From Gammaproteobacteria bacterium (GTDB taxonomy: Bacteria > Pseudomonadota > Gammaproteobacteria > Xanthomonadales > SZUA-36), in NCBI GenBank assembly GCA_021772935.1, contig JAJFLA010000007.1, positions 1 to 64,000 of the forward strand: DNA of 64,000 nucleotides, read 5' to 3'. The position numbers were made by a program, and so were the translations under genes. The notes under the pieces are model-generated. The model did not search any database. It had not been told where the DNA came from and saw only the letters and a list, made by a program, of their open reading frames with translations. Of the stretch, positions 51,869 to 62,300 are shown piece by piece. How positions within the stretch are numbered: position 1 is the first letter of the stretch; every line of letters begins with the position of its first letter.

Positions 51869-51876
51869 ATTCGAAT
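51869..51876. promoter_or_regulatory. ATTCGAAT palindrome in the gshB promoter
   Basis: A perfect 8-bp palindrome sits 25 bases before the gshB start, just after the arsR-like stop. The same core recurs upstream of the regulator and the cysteine synthase gene (52274-52285). Candidate operator for the neighbouring ArsR protein. Confidence 0.5.
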
Positions 51877-51894
51877 TATTAAAAAAAAAGCGCC

Positions 51895-52197
51895 TTAGCC
51901 GTGCATGCACGAGTCTGCCGCACAACAGTTATGCAACAGAAATATCATTAAGGCATCCATATTGGTGAAATCTGCCCTACAAACAAGGCTACGGCTGACC
52001 CGGTCTTGCGTAAGCAATCCTGCTTGCACCAGCTTGGCGATATGATGTGAAAGCGTCGATGCGGGTATATCAAGTTTGACCCTGATTTCACCGACTGGAC
52101 GACCTTGATGACCGGCCTGAATCAATTCACGGTAAATTGCCAAGCGGGTTGGACTGCCTAAAGCTTCGAGTTGTTTTGCTGCTTTTTCGAGTTTCAT
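51895..52197 (-). CDS. ArsR-family metal/thiol-responsive repressor
   Basis: The protein has 100 residues from ATG 52197; an upstream TTG extension is less likely. The winged-helix of ArsR/SmtB proteins is clear: LGSPTRLAIYRELIQAGHQG, VKLDIPASTLSHHIAKLVQA. The C-terminus ends in a cysteine group CCAADSC, like the arsenite/antimonite-sensing ends of some ArsR proteins (family knowledge). It lies between gshB (downstream, same strand) and cysteine synthase (divergent). Operator-like palindromes flank both (see regulatory sites). This suggests control of thiol synthesis. Confidence 0.88.
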   Translation of the reverse strand: MKLEKAAKQLEALGSPTRLAIYRELIQAGHQGRPVGEIRVKLDIPASTLSHHIAKLVQAGLLTQDRVSRSLVCRADFTNMDALMIFLLHNCCAADSCMHG

Positions 52198-52238
52198 ACC
52201 AGGCACTGTACATTGTGTTATTGAAATTATCAACTACT

Positions 52239-52285
52239 ATTCTAGTATTATCGAATAGTTAACAAAAGACAACTTATTCGAATAA
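52239..52285. promoter_or_regulatory. Palindromic operator-like sites in the arsR/cysK divergent region
   Basis: CTATTC and GAATAG form an inverted repeat with a 10-nt spacer (about 52236-52257). TTATTCGAATAA is a perfect 12-bp palindrome at 52274-52285. Both share the TATTCGAAT-type core also seen at 51869. This is where an ArsR-type dimer would be expected to bind. Confidence 0.55.
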
Positions 52286-52397
52286 TGCTTTTGGTGCCCT
52301 TTTATGAATACGTTATGATGACAGCACAAACACCTGCCTTCATTAACTTGATTCCAATCCACAGCAAACAACCATCAAACACCTGGAAATACCAAGC

Positions 52398-53402
52398 ATG
52401 CAAAACCGTGACTCCCTGACCGACGCCATAGGCAATACACCTTTAATTAGGCTACGCAAAGCTTCAGAGCTGACCGGTTGCACTATTTTGGGTAAGGCGG
52501 AATTCATGAACCCGGGCGGCTCGATCAAGGACCGTGCAGCCAAATACATCATCCTGGATGCCGAACAGCGGGGTCAGTTGGAGCCGGGCGGTGTGATCGT
52601 GGAAGGCACTGCAGGCAACACCGGTATCGGTCTCGCGCTGGTGGGTAATGCGCGTGGTTACCGTACGGTGATTACCATTCCGGAAACCCAATCAAAAGAA
52701 AAACAGGACACACTCAGATTGTTCGGCGCCGAGCTGCACCCGGTAGCGGCGGTACCATTTAAAAACCCTGAAAACTATGTTCACGTTGCCGCCCGCCTGG
52801 CCGCGGAACTGGCCACCACCGAAGCCCACGGTGTGTTGTATGCGGATCAATGGGAAAACCTGTCCAATGGCGATGGGCATTACCGCTCGACCGGCCCAGA
52901 AATCTGGCAACAAACCAATGGCACCGTGGATGCCTTTTGTTGTGCCATCGGTACCGGTGGCACCATTTCCGGTATCGGTCGTTATTTGAAAGAGCAAAAC
53001 CAAAACATCGTCATCGCGCTAACCGATCCGATGGGTTCATGTATGTTTAACCATTACAAACACGGTGAGTTAAGTGCGCAGGGCACCTCGGTTACCGAGG
53101 GCATCGGCCAGGGTCGTATCACAGCGAATATTGCTGCTGCACCTGTGGATGACGCCTTCCAGGTGCCTGATAAGGAGGCACTGCCAGTGCTTTTTGATTT
53201 GCTCTCCGAAGAAGGTCTGTGCCTCGGCGGGTCCACCGCCATCAATGTCGCAGGCGCAATCCAATTGGCCAAAAAGATGGGACCGGGTCATACCATCGTG
53301 ACAGTGCTGGCCGATTTTGGTACCCGTTACCAGTCAAAACTGTTCAACCCCAAATTTCTTCATGAAAAAAACCTGCCGGTTCCCGCCTGGCTTGATCGCT
53401 AA
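52398..53402 (+). CDS. cysK: Cysteine synthase (PLP-dependent, CysK/CysM family)
   Basis: This 334-residue protein has the PLP lysine in PGGSIKDRAAKYI, the phosphate-binding loop EGTAGNTGIGLALVG and the C-terminal GSTAINVAGAI. It makes L-cysteine from O-acetylserine (or O-phosphoserine) and sulfide (established knowledge). It is divergent from the ArsR-type repressor and shares its promoter region. With gshB this forms a small thiol-supply block, and cysteine is also the sulfur source for DndA, although that cluster is far away. Confidence 0.88.
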   Translation: MQNRDSLTDAIGNTPLIRLRKASELTGCTILGKAEFMNPGGSIKDRAAKYIILDAEQRGQLEPGGVIVEGTAGNTGIGLALVGNARGYRTVITIPETQSKEKQDTLRLFGAELHPVAAVPFKNPENYVHVAARLAAELATTEAHGVLYADQWENLSNGDGHYRSTGPEIWQQTNGTVDAFCCAIGTGGTISGIGRYLKEQNQNIVIALTDPMGSCMFNHYKHGELSAQGTSVTEGIGQGRITANIAAAPVDDAFQVPDKEALPVLFDLLSEEGLCLGGSTAINVAGAIQLAKKMGPGHTIVTVLADFGTRYQSKLFNPKFLHEKNLPVPAWLDR

Positions 53403-53423
53403 CACGATAAACATTGCACAAAA

Positions 53424-53449
53424 AAGCCCCGGCACGGTGGCCGGGGCTT
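53424..53449 (-). terminator. Rho-independent terminator
   Basis: AAGCCCCGGC (53424-53433) pairs with GCCGGGGCTT (53440-53449), a perfect 10-bp GC-rich stem. On the minus strand it is followed by six T, so it ends the leftward ABC exporter operon. On the plus strand it may also slow transcription from cysK, 22 bases upstream, although without a T tract. Confidence 0.85.
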
Positions 53450-53634
53450 AACTGGCCCCTTATTTCTAATTCACCCCTTATGAAATAACCTTTACTAGGT
53501 TTTTGTAGATATAACCCAGTATAGGACAAATTCTCAGTTTTGCTGGACAAGGTGAAACCGATTGCCAGCCGAAAGGCTGGCCTGGGCCAGCGTGAAACGG
53601 TCGAGAGAAGCTGACCAGGGTCAAAGTGTTTTGC

Positions 53635-54825
53635 TCAAAGCCCTCTCAAGGCCTGTGCGACCGGTTGCCTCGCAGCGCGAATGGCTGGAAACAAACCACC
53701 AAGCAAGCCAATGATCATGGCAAAAACAATGCCGTCAACTAGCAGTTTGACATTGACATCAAAAGCAAAAGTGATCGCGCTGAAACTGGCCCAATTGAGT
53801 GTCGCTGCGCGATAGCCATCAAAGGCCAGCCAGGCCAGGCCAGCTCCAATCAAACCACCCACAAAAGCCAGTAACAAGGATTCGCAGACCACTGAAATAA
53901 CCACCGGGCCTGCGCGAAAACCCAATGCCCGCAAAGTGGCGATTTCCCGGTTTCGGCTGGAGACCGCCGTATACATGGTGTTAAGGGCACCAAAAACTGC
54001 ACCAAGACCCATAATGACTGCAATAATTCTGCCCAGACCCGTGATCATGTTAAAGATCACGCTGGATTGGGAATCATAGTACTCGGACTCAAGCATCGGT
54101 TTAACATTCAGGCGTGGGTCACTCGTCAAAGTGTCTTTGAATTCATCAAATGATTCATTGGAATCCAGCTTGATATACACGGCCTGGTAAGAGTTTCCAC
54201 GTCGAAAAGCCGGCTGCAATACCGCAGCATCCACCCATATCTCAGACTCAGCCATACCCCCACCGGCTTCGAACACACCAACCACCGGCCATTTCTCTTT
54301 GCCGACCTCCATGCTTGAACCGATTTCAAGTCCGGAAAATTGCTGGTGTGCACCAACGCCAACGATCACCTCGTTGAGCCCCCATTCAAACATACGGCCC
54401 TCTACCAATTTGAAACTATCCCGCACTGTCATGGCTGGCGCTTGCACGCCACGCAAAGGCACGTTTACATCAGTACCTGTAGAACGTGCTGGCAGGTTAA
54501 CAATGACAAATAATTCCGGTGAGGCCACCGCACCATTAGCATCACGGGCAATACCCGGTGCCTCGGCAATGATGCGGGTATCATCACCACTCAAACCACT
54601 CATCATTTCCGAATCGGCACCACTACGCAACACAATCGCATTACTATCACCGACCGAACTCTCCATGGTCTTGAGCACACCCTGGGCGATGGACAACACT
54701 CCGACCATCACCGCCACCACGCCAGCAATACCTAGCATAGCTGCAGCCGATGAGCCCTTGCGTTGAGGCAATGAGCGCATACTGAAGCTTGTGACTGCAA
54801 AAATTTGAGACACCCAGTTAAACAC
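53635..54825 (-). CDS. ABC transporter permease, MacB/FtsX-like (second)
   Basis: This 396-residue protein has a helix near the N-terminus, a long periplasmic domain (about 45-275) and three C-terminal helices of the FtsX core (IIAVIMGLGAVFGALNTMYT, REIATLRALGFRAGPVVIS). FtsX/MacB permeases act as mechanotransmission proteins with a LolD/MacB-type ATPase and an outer adaptor (family knowledge). It is the fourth and last gene of a leftward MFP-ATPase-permease-permease operon, 3 bases after the first permease. Confidence 0.9.
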   Translation of the reverse strand: MFNWVSQIFAVTSFSMRSLPQRKGSSAAAMLGIAGVVAVMVGVLSIAQGVLKTMESSVGDSNAIVLRSGADSEMMSGLSGDDTRIIAEAPGIARDANGAVASPELFVIVNLPARSTGTDVNVPLRGVQAPAMTVRDSFKLVEGRMFEWGLNEVIVGVGAHQQFSGLEIGSSMEVGKEKWPVVGVFEAGGGMAESEIWVDAAVLQPAFRRGNSYQAVYIKLDSNESFDEFKDTLTSDPRLNVKPMLESEYYDSQSSVIFNMITGLGRIIAVIMGLGAVFGALNTMYTAVSSRNREIATLRALGFRAGPVVISVVCESLLLAFVGGLIGAGLAWLAFDGYRAATLNWASFSAITFAFDVNVKLLVDGIVFAMIIGLLGGLFPAIRAARQPVAQALRGL

Positions 54826-54828
54826 TGC

Positions 54829-55998
54829 TCATCTCCTCAAGGCATCTGCTATTTGCAGTTTTTTAGCCTGCAGTGCGGGAATGATGCCTGCCACAAAGGC
54901 CATTGCCACGATCAAGACAAAACCGACAAAAAGCTGCCGCGTAGGCAAGTAAAAAACAGGAAAAGAGCCACCCGTCGGATCACCCATAGAGACCAATAAC
55001 CAGGCCAAACCAAGACCCATGGCCCCACCAACAAAGGTCAAGGCCATTGATTCACTCAGAATCAGACCAAGCACGCCACGATCGGTAAAACCAATGGCTT
55101 TGAGCACCGCCAGTTCGTTGGTTCGTTCTCGAACCGTGTAAGCCATAGTGTTGCCAGCCACCAACAGGATGGTGAAAAACACAGCCGACATGATGGACAT
55201 GATAATGAAACCAATGTTCCCAATCTGGTTGGCAAAGCCCTGTACAAAGGCACCTTCTGCCTCTGACTTGGTTTCCTGCGCAGAGTTGGCAAATTCTGCG
55301 TCAATGGCCGCTGCAACCTCGGTAGCCTTGTCCGGATCGGATACTCGCACAGAATACCAGCCAACCTGCCCTGTACCACCTGCTCGGGTTTCATCAAAAA
55401 AATCGTAACGGAAAAAGAATTGGCTGGTATCGGTGCCTTTTTCTATGCCTTCATAAATGGCCACCAGGTCAAATTCCCACGTCCGACCACCGTCTTTTTT
55501 GCCCCAAATGGTAGCGTTGATGGGTATCCTGTCGCCCAGCTTCCAGCCAAAACGCTCTACCAGACCACGACCCACCAGCACGCCGCTTCGGGTTTCCAAC
55601 CAGGCGGCCTTGTGCTCATCACTGACTACGTATTCCGGAAACATGTCAAATAACTCTTCCGGCACGATTGCCATTTGTGCGAAAAAATTCCTGGGTTCCT
55701 GATAAATCCCACCAAACCAGGTGGAGTGGGTGGCGTTGTCTACGCCATCAATTCTTTCGATTTTCGTCTCATAATTCTGTGGCAGCAACTGGATAAGCGA
55801 AACCTTGTGGCGCACGATGAGGCGATCGGCCCCGGCAACTTCAACACCAGCATCAAAAGCCTGCCGGATGGCGGTAAGATAACCAAATAATATGAACGCC
55901 ACCATGATCGACAATATTGTTAAACCGGTGCGCAGTTTTTTGCGCTTGAGGCCGCTGAATATCAGATATAGATATTTCATTACAGTCGCCTCAGTCAA
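54829..55998 (-). CDS. ABC transporter permease, MacB/FtsX-like (first)
   Basis: This 389-residue protein has the same plan as its neighbour: N-terminal helix (LTILSIMVAFILFGYLTA), long periplasmic part and a C-terminal three-helix FtsX domain (NTMAYTVRERTNELAVLKAI then GFTDRGVLGL). Its start overlaps the end of the ATPase gene by 8 bases. Two different permeases would form a heterodimer, as in LolCE-like systems. Confidence 0.9.
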   Translation of the reverse strand: MTEATVMKYLYLIFSGLKRKKLRTGLTILSIMVAFILFGYLTAIRQAFDAGVEVAGADRLIVRHKVSLIQLLPQNYETKIERIDGVDNATHSTWFGGIYQEPRNFFAQMAIVPEELFDMFPEYVVSDEHKAAWLETRSGVLVGRGLVERFGWKLGDRIPINATIWGKKDGGRTWEFDLVAIYEGIEKGTDTSQFFFRYDFFDETRAGGTGQVGWYSVRVSDPDKATEVAAAIDAEFANSAQETKSEAEGAFVQGFANQIGNIGFIIMSIMSAVFFTILLVAGNTMAYTVRERTNELAVLKAIGFTDRGVLGLILSESMALTFVGGAMGLGLAWLLVSMGDPTGGSFPVFYLPTRQLFVGFVLIVAMAFVAGIIPALQAKKLQIADALRR

Positions 55999-56695
55999 CC
56001 GCTTCGGTGCTGAGCTGGCCCTTGTTCAAATACAGTGTTCTGCTCGCACGGGCCGCAGCATGAATATCATGAGTCACCATGATGATGGTTTTACCCTGTT
56101 CCTTATTCAGCGCCTGTAACAGATCCAGAATTTCATCCCCGGACTTACGATCCAGATCACCGGTCGGCTCGTCACACAGCAACAGTGTCGGGTCGGTTAC
56201 GATCGCACGTGCAATACCAGTACGCTGTTGCTCACCACCGGACAGTTGACGCGGATAATGCCCGGCTCGGTGTGACAAGCCAACAATATCCAGCGCAATG
56301 GCCGCACGTTTTTTGCGTTCAGCTCTGGAGAGCTTTGTCAGCAACAACGGTAACTCAACATTTTTCTGCGCAGACAACACCGGCATCAGATTATAAAACT
56401 GAAACACCAGGCCCACGTGCCGTGCCCGCCAAGCCGCCAGTTTACGCTCTGAAAGCCTGTCGATACGCTTACCTCCAATCTCCAGCGTGCCTTCACTGGG
56501 CCGGTCAAGTCCGCCGATCAGGTTCAACAGGGTGGATTTACCGGAGCCCGACGGCCCCATCAGGGCTAGAAACTCACCCTTGGGAATACTTAAGTCCAGG
56601 CCACCCAATACGTGAATCACCTCTGAGCCGCGTTTGAAGATCTTGTCCACGCCCCTGACTTTCACCATCATATGATTCATTAGAAACTCTGTCAT
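55991..56695 (-). CDS. ABC transporter ATPase (LolD/MacB type)
   Basis: This 234-residue stand-alone ATPase has Walker A GPSGSGKSTLLNLIGG, signature LSGGEQQRTGIARAIV, Walker B LLLCDEPTGDLD and an H-loop. Length and motifs match LolD/MacB ATPases that power transport from the periplasm outwards. Its start overlaps the stop of the adaptor gene (ATGA). Confidence 0.93.
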   Translation of the reverse strand: MTEFLMNHMMVKVRGVDKIFKRGSEVIHVLGGLDLSIPKGEFLALMGPSGSGKSTLLNLIGGLDRPSEGTLEIGGKRIDRLSERKLAAWRARHVGLVFQFYNLMPVLSAQKNVELPLLLTKLSRAERKKRAAIALDIVGLSHRAGHYPRQLSGGEQQRTGIARAIVTDPTLLLCDEPTGDLDRKSGDEILDLLQALNKEQGKTIIMVTHDIHAAARASRTLYLNKGQLSTEAVD

Positions 56696-57921
56696 TGTTT
56701 CACTTCCTTCACCCGCTCCCCACCTCGAAGACTGGATGGTGGGTTGTTTATGACTATATCACCACCCGAAACGCCCGAAACGACAAGAACCTCGTTTCCA
56801 CGTTCACCCGCAGTCGCAACTGCGCGCCGCTCAACCACATCATTAACGAGCAATAATACGTACTGCTTGTTGTTGCTGGTATTTTGTTTTATCGCGGAAT
56901 GTGGGACCAGAACTCCGGCACGCCCAGCAGCAGGCATCGCCGCCAGACCCGGTGCGGCTTGCTGAAAAGCAACTTTGACCCCCATATCCGGCAGAACTCG
57001 AGCATCCAGTTGATCAAAGCCAACTCGCACCTCAACCGTGGCACGCTGTCTATCCGCCGTGGGAATGATCGCAATCACATGGCCGGCAATCGACCAATCC
57101 GGATAAGCATCCAGAGTGGCGACAACCTCCTGGCCCGCTTTGACACGATTGATATATGCCTCATTCACGTCAATTTCGATTTCCAGAGAAGACATATCGA
57201 CAATGGTGCCAATGCCGGTACGGGTGAACCCACCACCAGCAGAGATGGGTGACACCATTTCACCCGGTTGGGCGTTTTTAGCAACTACAACACCTGCAAA
57301 GGGTGCGCGGATAATGGTGTCTTCGAGTTGTTGCCGATAGACATCAAGTTGTTTTTCGGCGACCTGCACGTCTGCCTGCTTATGCTCCAATTGAGCCGCA
57401 AGCGACTCAGAGCCAGCCCGCGCACGATCCATTTCGGCCTCGCTGGCCAAGCCCCGGGAAACCAGGGTCTGGGTGCGTATAAAACTCGCTCGCGCCTCAG
57501 TCAGCAGTACCTGGGTCTCTTTGCGTGAGGTTTCCGAAGATCGCAATTGCGCTTCTGCCAAAGCATAGCTGGTGGCTACATTAGCAGCATCTAACCGTGC
57601 CAGTACCTGGTTTTTTTCGACCGTCATGCCCTCTTCTATCAACACTTCCAGAACCTTGCCGGTGAATTTGGATGAAACGGTCGCCTGACGTCTGGCAGTC
57701 ACATACCCGGATGCGTTCAATACAGTGCTGGCGACCCCATTGGAGATTTCGCGTGCAACCACGGTGCGCACTTCAATTGCTGCATCCGGTTTCAAAAACC
57801 ACCAGTAAACTGCCGTTAACAGCACCACAGTGATGATTACCAGCACGGGCCAACGGGCCGGTTGCGACTCCCGTTCCGGTTCACGCTCGATTTTCAATTG
57901 ATCAAGTTTGCTGTTTGTCAT
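56692..57921 (-). CDS. Periplasmic adaptor (HlyD/RND-type membrane fusion protein)
   Basis: A 409-residue protein. One N-terminal membrane helix (WPVLVIITVVLLTAVYWWF) is followed by the lipoyl-like and coiled-coil hairpin (VLARLDAANVATSYALAEAQ) and beta-barrel parts (APFAGVVVAKNAQPGEMVSP). It would bridge the ABC permeases to an outer membrane channel. No TolC-like gene lies in the window. It starts 24 bases after gltD, so transcription may pass from gltBD into this operon. Confidence 0.9.
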   Translation of the reverse strand: MTNSKLDQLKIEREPERESQPARWPVLVIITVVLLTAVYWWFLKPDAAIEVRTVVAREISNGVASTVLNASGYVTARRQATVSSKFTGKVLEVLIEEGMTVEKNQVLARLDAANVATSYALAEAQLRSSETSRKETQVLLTEARASFIRTQTLVSRGLASEAEMDRARAGSESLAAQLEHKQADVQVAEKQLDVYRQQLEDTIIRAPFAGVVVAKNAQPGEMVSPISAGGGFTRTGIGTIVDMSSLEIEIDVNEAYINRVKAGQEVVATLDAYPDWSIAGHVIAIIPTADRQRATVEVRVGFDQLDARVLPDMGVKVAFQQAAPGLAAMPAAGRAGVLVPHSAIKQNTSNNKQYVLLLVNDVVERRAVATAGERGNEVLVVSGVSGGDIVINNPPSSLRGGERVKEVKQ

Positions 57922-57945
57922 CTGCTTTGTCGTGTCGCATCGTAA

Positions 57946-59370
57946 TTATTGGTTTAGGTAGCCGACAATACCCAGCGCGGCCTTACGTGCATCAGCGATT
58001 GCGGTAACCACAAGGTCGGCTCCACGCACCATGTCGCCAGCTGCAAACACTTTCGGGTTGCTGGTCTGGAAGGCAAATTCATCCTCAGCACTGGCCTTAA
58101 CCAAACCCCACTGGTTGGTCTGTATATTAAATGTTTCAAACCAGTTTTCCGGTGAGGCCTGAAACCCATAGGCCACGATCACTGCGTCAGCCTCGATGCG
58201 GCGCTCACTGCCGTCTATCGGTTGCGGACGTTGACGACCGGACTCGTCCGCCAGACCAAGAAGCGTTTCGACGACCCTGATCGCCGTCACCTTGCCCTGT
58301 TCTTCAATAATTTCCAGTGGCTGAACGTTAAAGTGGAAGCTTACGCCCTCCTCTAAAGCGTTTTCAACCTCCCCTTGTGAGCCAGGCATATTATCCCGGT
58401 CACGGCGGTAGAGACAGTGCACTTCACGTGCACCCTGGCGTACAGCGGTACGTACGCAATCCATCGCAGTGTCACCACCACCCAGCACAACCACTCGCCG
58501 GTCTTTCAGATCAGTGAACTCGTGATCACCAGCCGGTATATCAAGCAGTGATTTGGTATTGCCTATCAGGTAATCCAGTGCATGATAGACACCGTCGGCC
58601 TCTTCTCCAGGCATACCACCTTGCATCGCCGTATACGTACCAAGACCAAGAAACACCGCATCGTGGTTTTCCAACACTTCGTTGAAGGAAATTTCCTGAC
58701 CAATATTCGCACCCAATACAAACTGAATACCCATGCCTTCAAGTATCCGGCGGCGGGTTTTGATCACCTTGTGTTCCAGTTTAAATTTCGGAATCCCAAA
58801 GGACAACAAACCACCGATTTCCGGGTGTTTGTCATATACAATGACCTTGACGCCATTGCGCGCCAACACATCCGCACATGCCAACCCGGCCGGACCAGCA
58901 CCAATAATGGCCACCTTGTGATCAGTCTGTACCACCCCCGAAAGATCCGGACGCCAGCCTTGAGCAAACGCAGTGTCAGTAATGTGACGCTCAATTGCAC
59001 CTATGGTCACCGCACCGTAGTCTGTGTTGAGTGTGCAGGCACCTTCGCAAAGACGGTCCTGTGGGCAGATACGGCCGCATATCTCCGGCAGACTGTTGGT
59101 CTGGTGTGCCAGTTCGGCAGCTTCAATAATACGGCCTTCACCGGCCAACTTGAGCCAGTCGGGTATATAGTTATGCACCGGGCACTTCCACTGGCAATAA
59201 GGATTACCACAAGCGATGCAGCGTTCTGACTGTGCCTCGCCCTCCTGCTGTTGGAAGGGTGCATAGATCTCAAGAAATTCATGCCGCCGTGACTCGCTGG
59301 AGCGCTTAGAAGGTTCCTCACGGTCGCGATCAATGAATTCGAATTTAGTGCGTATATTGAGCTTGCTCAT
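57946..59370 (-). CDS. gltD: Glutamate synthase small subunit
   Basis: This 474-residue protein has N-terminal cysteine motifs for iron-sulfur clusters (CIACGNPYCQWKCPVHNYIP; CGRICPQDRLCEGAC), FAD-binding AIIGAGPAGLACADVLARNG and NADPH-binding VVVLGGGDTAMDCVRTAVRQ. It passes electrons from NADPH to GltB (established knowledge). Its start overlaps the gltB stop by 4 bases (ATGA). Confidence 0.96.
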   Translation of the reverse strand: MSKLNIRTKFEFIDRDREEPSKRSSESRRHEFLEIYAPFQQQEGEAQSERCIACGNPYCQWKCPVHNYIPDWLKLAGEGRIIEAAELAHQTNSLPEICGRICPQDRLCEGACTLNTDYGAVTIGAIERHITDTAFAQGWRPDLSGVVQTDHKVAIIGAGPAGLACADVLARNGVKVIVYDKHPEIGGLLSFGIPKFKLEHKVIKTRRRILEGMGIQFVLGANIGQEISFNEVLENHDAVFLGLGTYTAMQGGMPGEEADGVYHALDYLIGNTKSLLDIPAGDHEFTDLKDRRVVVLGGGDTAMDCVRTAVRQGAREVHCLYRRDRDNMPGSQGEVENALEEGVSFHFNVQPLEIIEEQGKVTAIRVVETLLGLADESGRQRPQPIDGSERRIEADAVIVAYGFQASPENWFETFNIQTNQWGLVKASAEDEFAFQTSNPKVFAAGDMVRGADLVVTAIADARKAALGIVGYLNQ

Positions 59371-62300
59371 CCCACCACCTTCAAGGGTACGAGAATCGCT
59401 GTTTTTTCAACATTATCCTGCCGCGGCTCAACCACGCGAAATTTAAACATAAAGTGTTCAAAATTATCCAGAATACGCTGCCCCCAATCACTAGCGGTGT
59501 GACGCACATGCGCCTCGATCAACGATTTCAGCAATGCCCTGTCCGTACTGTCCTCAGCGGTATTCAGTTTGCTTACTGTCACCTGGGCGGGGTTACAGCG
59601 GCGTTCGAAATTTTCATTCATATCAAGCACAAAGGCCCGGCCACCCGTCATGCCAGCGGCAAAATTGGCACCGGTTCGCCCCAGCACCACGACGCTACCT
59701 CCGGTCATGTACTCGCAGCCATGATGTCCCACGGCCTCGACCACTGCCGTGGCACCGGAGTTACGTACCGCAAAACGCTCACCGGCCTGACCGGCAACAT
59801 ATAATTCACCACCGGTGGCGCCATACAGGCAGGTGTTGCCAATGATGGTGCTTCGTTTGGCGACAATGGATGATGCCTGTTGCGGTGAAATAGCGATACG
59901 ACCACCACTCATACCTTTGCCCACATAGTCATTGGCATCACCATGTAGACGCAGGTGCATTCCCCTGGTGGCCCAGACACCAAAACTCTGTCCGGCGGTA
60001 CCGGTAAAAGTGAGATCAAATTCCACCTCACCCAAGCCGTCACGACCATAACGCCTGGCTATCTCTCCGGCCAATCCTGCGCCGACCGAACGATCAAAAT
60101 TGGCAATTTTAAATTCCCGTTCAGCGCATTCAGGTTTCTCTAAGGCTTGTGCAAAGCTGCTTACAATCTTGGCATTGAGTTCGCCACGATCGTGCGGCGT
60201 GTTGCGTATACCACGGTAACCGGCACCTGTTGGGCCAGCCACACCAGCGCTGGCAAGCATCGGATTGAGATCAATGCGAGCTTGTTTGTCAGTCAATGGT
60301 TTGATCTTCTCCAACAGATCACTGCGACCAATGATGTCTTCAAGTTTTTCGAAACCCAGGTATGCCAAGTGCTCTCGCACCTCATCCGCTATGAAACGGA
60401 AATAGTTCATCACCTGTTCAGGTAAGCCATGGAAATGTTCGCGACGTAGTTGTTCATCCTGCGTGGCAATACCGGTGGCACAATTGTTCAGGTGGCAGAT
60501 GCGCAGATATTTACAACCCAACGCCACCATTGGACCGGTGCCAAAACCAAAACTGTCAGCACCCAGGATGGCACCCTTGACCACGTCCAGACCTGTTTTA
60601 AGGCCACCATCAACCTGTAGCCGTACATGGTCACGCAGACCGTTTTCAACCAGCGCGTGGTGTGCTTCGGGCAAACCGGTTTCCCAGGGCGAGCCCGCAT
60701 ACTTCACCGAAGTCAGAGGGCTGGCGCCCGTGCCACCGTCATGCCCGGCGATGGTGATACAGTCGGCATAAGCCTTGGCCACACCGGCAGCGATGGTACC
60801 TACACCACGCTCAGCCACCAGCTTGACCGACACCATTGCTTCAGGGTTTACCTGCTTAAGATCAAAAATCAGTTGCGCCAGGTCTTCGATCGAATAAATA
60901 TCATGGTGGGGCGGTGGTGAAATCAGGGTCACACCCGGTACCGAGTGTCGCAACGCGGCAATATGTGCTGAAACTTTGTGTCCTGGAAGTTGCCCGCCTT
61001 CGCCGGGCTTGGCACCTTGCGCAATCTTGATTTGCAGAATATCGGCATTCACCAGGTAGTGCGCGGTCACGCCAAAACGCCCTGAAGCCACTTGTTTGAT
61101 ACGTGAGTTGCGTTTGCTGTTGAAGCGCGCAGGGTCTTCCCCACCCTCACCGGAATTGGAATGCCCACCCAAGGTATTCATCGCCACGGCCAGTGCCTCG
61201 TGAGCTTCTGGTGACAAGGCACCAATGGACATTGCGGCTGTATCGAATCGTGGAAACAAATCTTTCGCCGGCTCTACATTTTCGATCAGCACAGGTTCTT
61301 CTGCTGGCCGCAACCGCAACAGGTCACGCAGTGCCGCTGGGTGACGTTGATTGATAAGCCGTGCAAAAACTGTGTAGTCTTGTTGCTTACCACTCTGCAC
61401 CGCTTTTTGCAGCGAAGTGACGACATCCGGGTTATAGGCATGGAATTCACCATCCCATGCGAACTTCAGCAAACCACCCTGCACTATCGGTTGACCAAAG
61501 TCCCAGGCAGCGCTGGCCAGCAAACGCTGATCGGCTTCAATCTCACGGAATCCGGCACCTTCAATATGACCCGCAGCACCCGGACAACAAATATCTGTGA
61601 TTTCGCTGCCCAGCCCGACCGTTTCAAACAACTGCGCACCACGGTAACTGGTGACACAGGAAATACCCATTTTGGACAGAATTTTCAGCAAGCCTTTGCG
61701 CACACCTCGCCGATAACGCTTCCGGTGCTGTAACAGATCACCCTTAAGTGCGCCCCTGGCATGCAAATCGTTGATGACCTGAAAAGCAAGATAGGGATAA
61801 ACAGCAGTCGCGCCAAGACCAATCAGCACCGCAAAATGATGTGCATCGCGCGCGCTGCCGGTCTCGACGATGATATTACAATCGCACCGCAGACCGTCCT
61901 TGATCAGACGTTGATGAACTGCACCGGTAGCCAACGCCGCATGCATGGGTATCTTGCCCTGCTTCACGTCACGATCACTCAACACAACCATAACTGTATC
62001 TTCAGCCACAGCTGTCGAAACCTGGTCACAAAGCGTCATCAGCGCGGTCTGCAAGTCTTCTGATTCGTCGTAATTTAAACTGAAGGTCTCATTACGGTAC
62101 CAGCGCTGGTTCAGCTCAAGCAGCTTGCGATACTTGACGACATTCAATACCGGCCATGGCAAAACCACACGGTGTGCATGTGTGCTGGTCTCTTGAAAAA
62201 TATTGTGCTCCCGACCAAACAATGTCTCCAGTGACATGGATGAGCGTTCACGTAATGAATCAATGGCGGGGTTGGTAACTTGAGCAAATTGTTGACGGAA

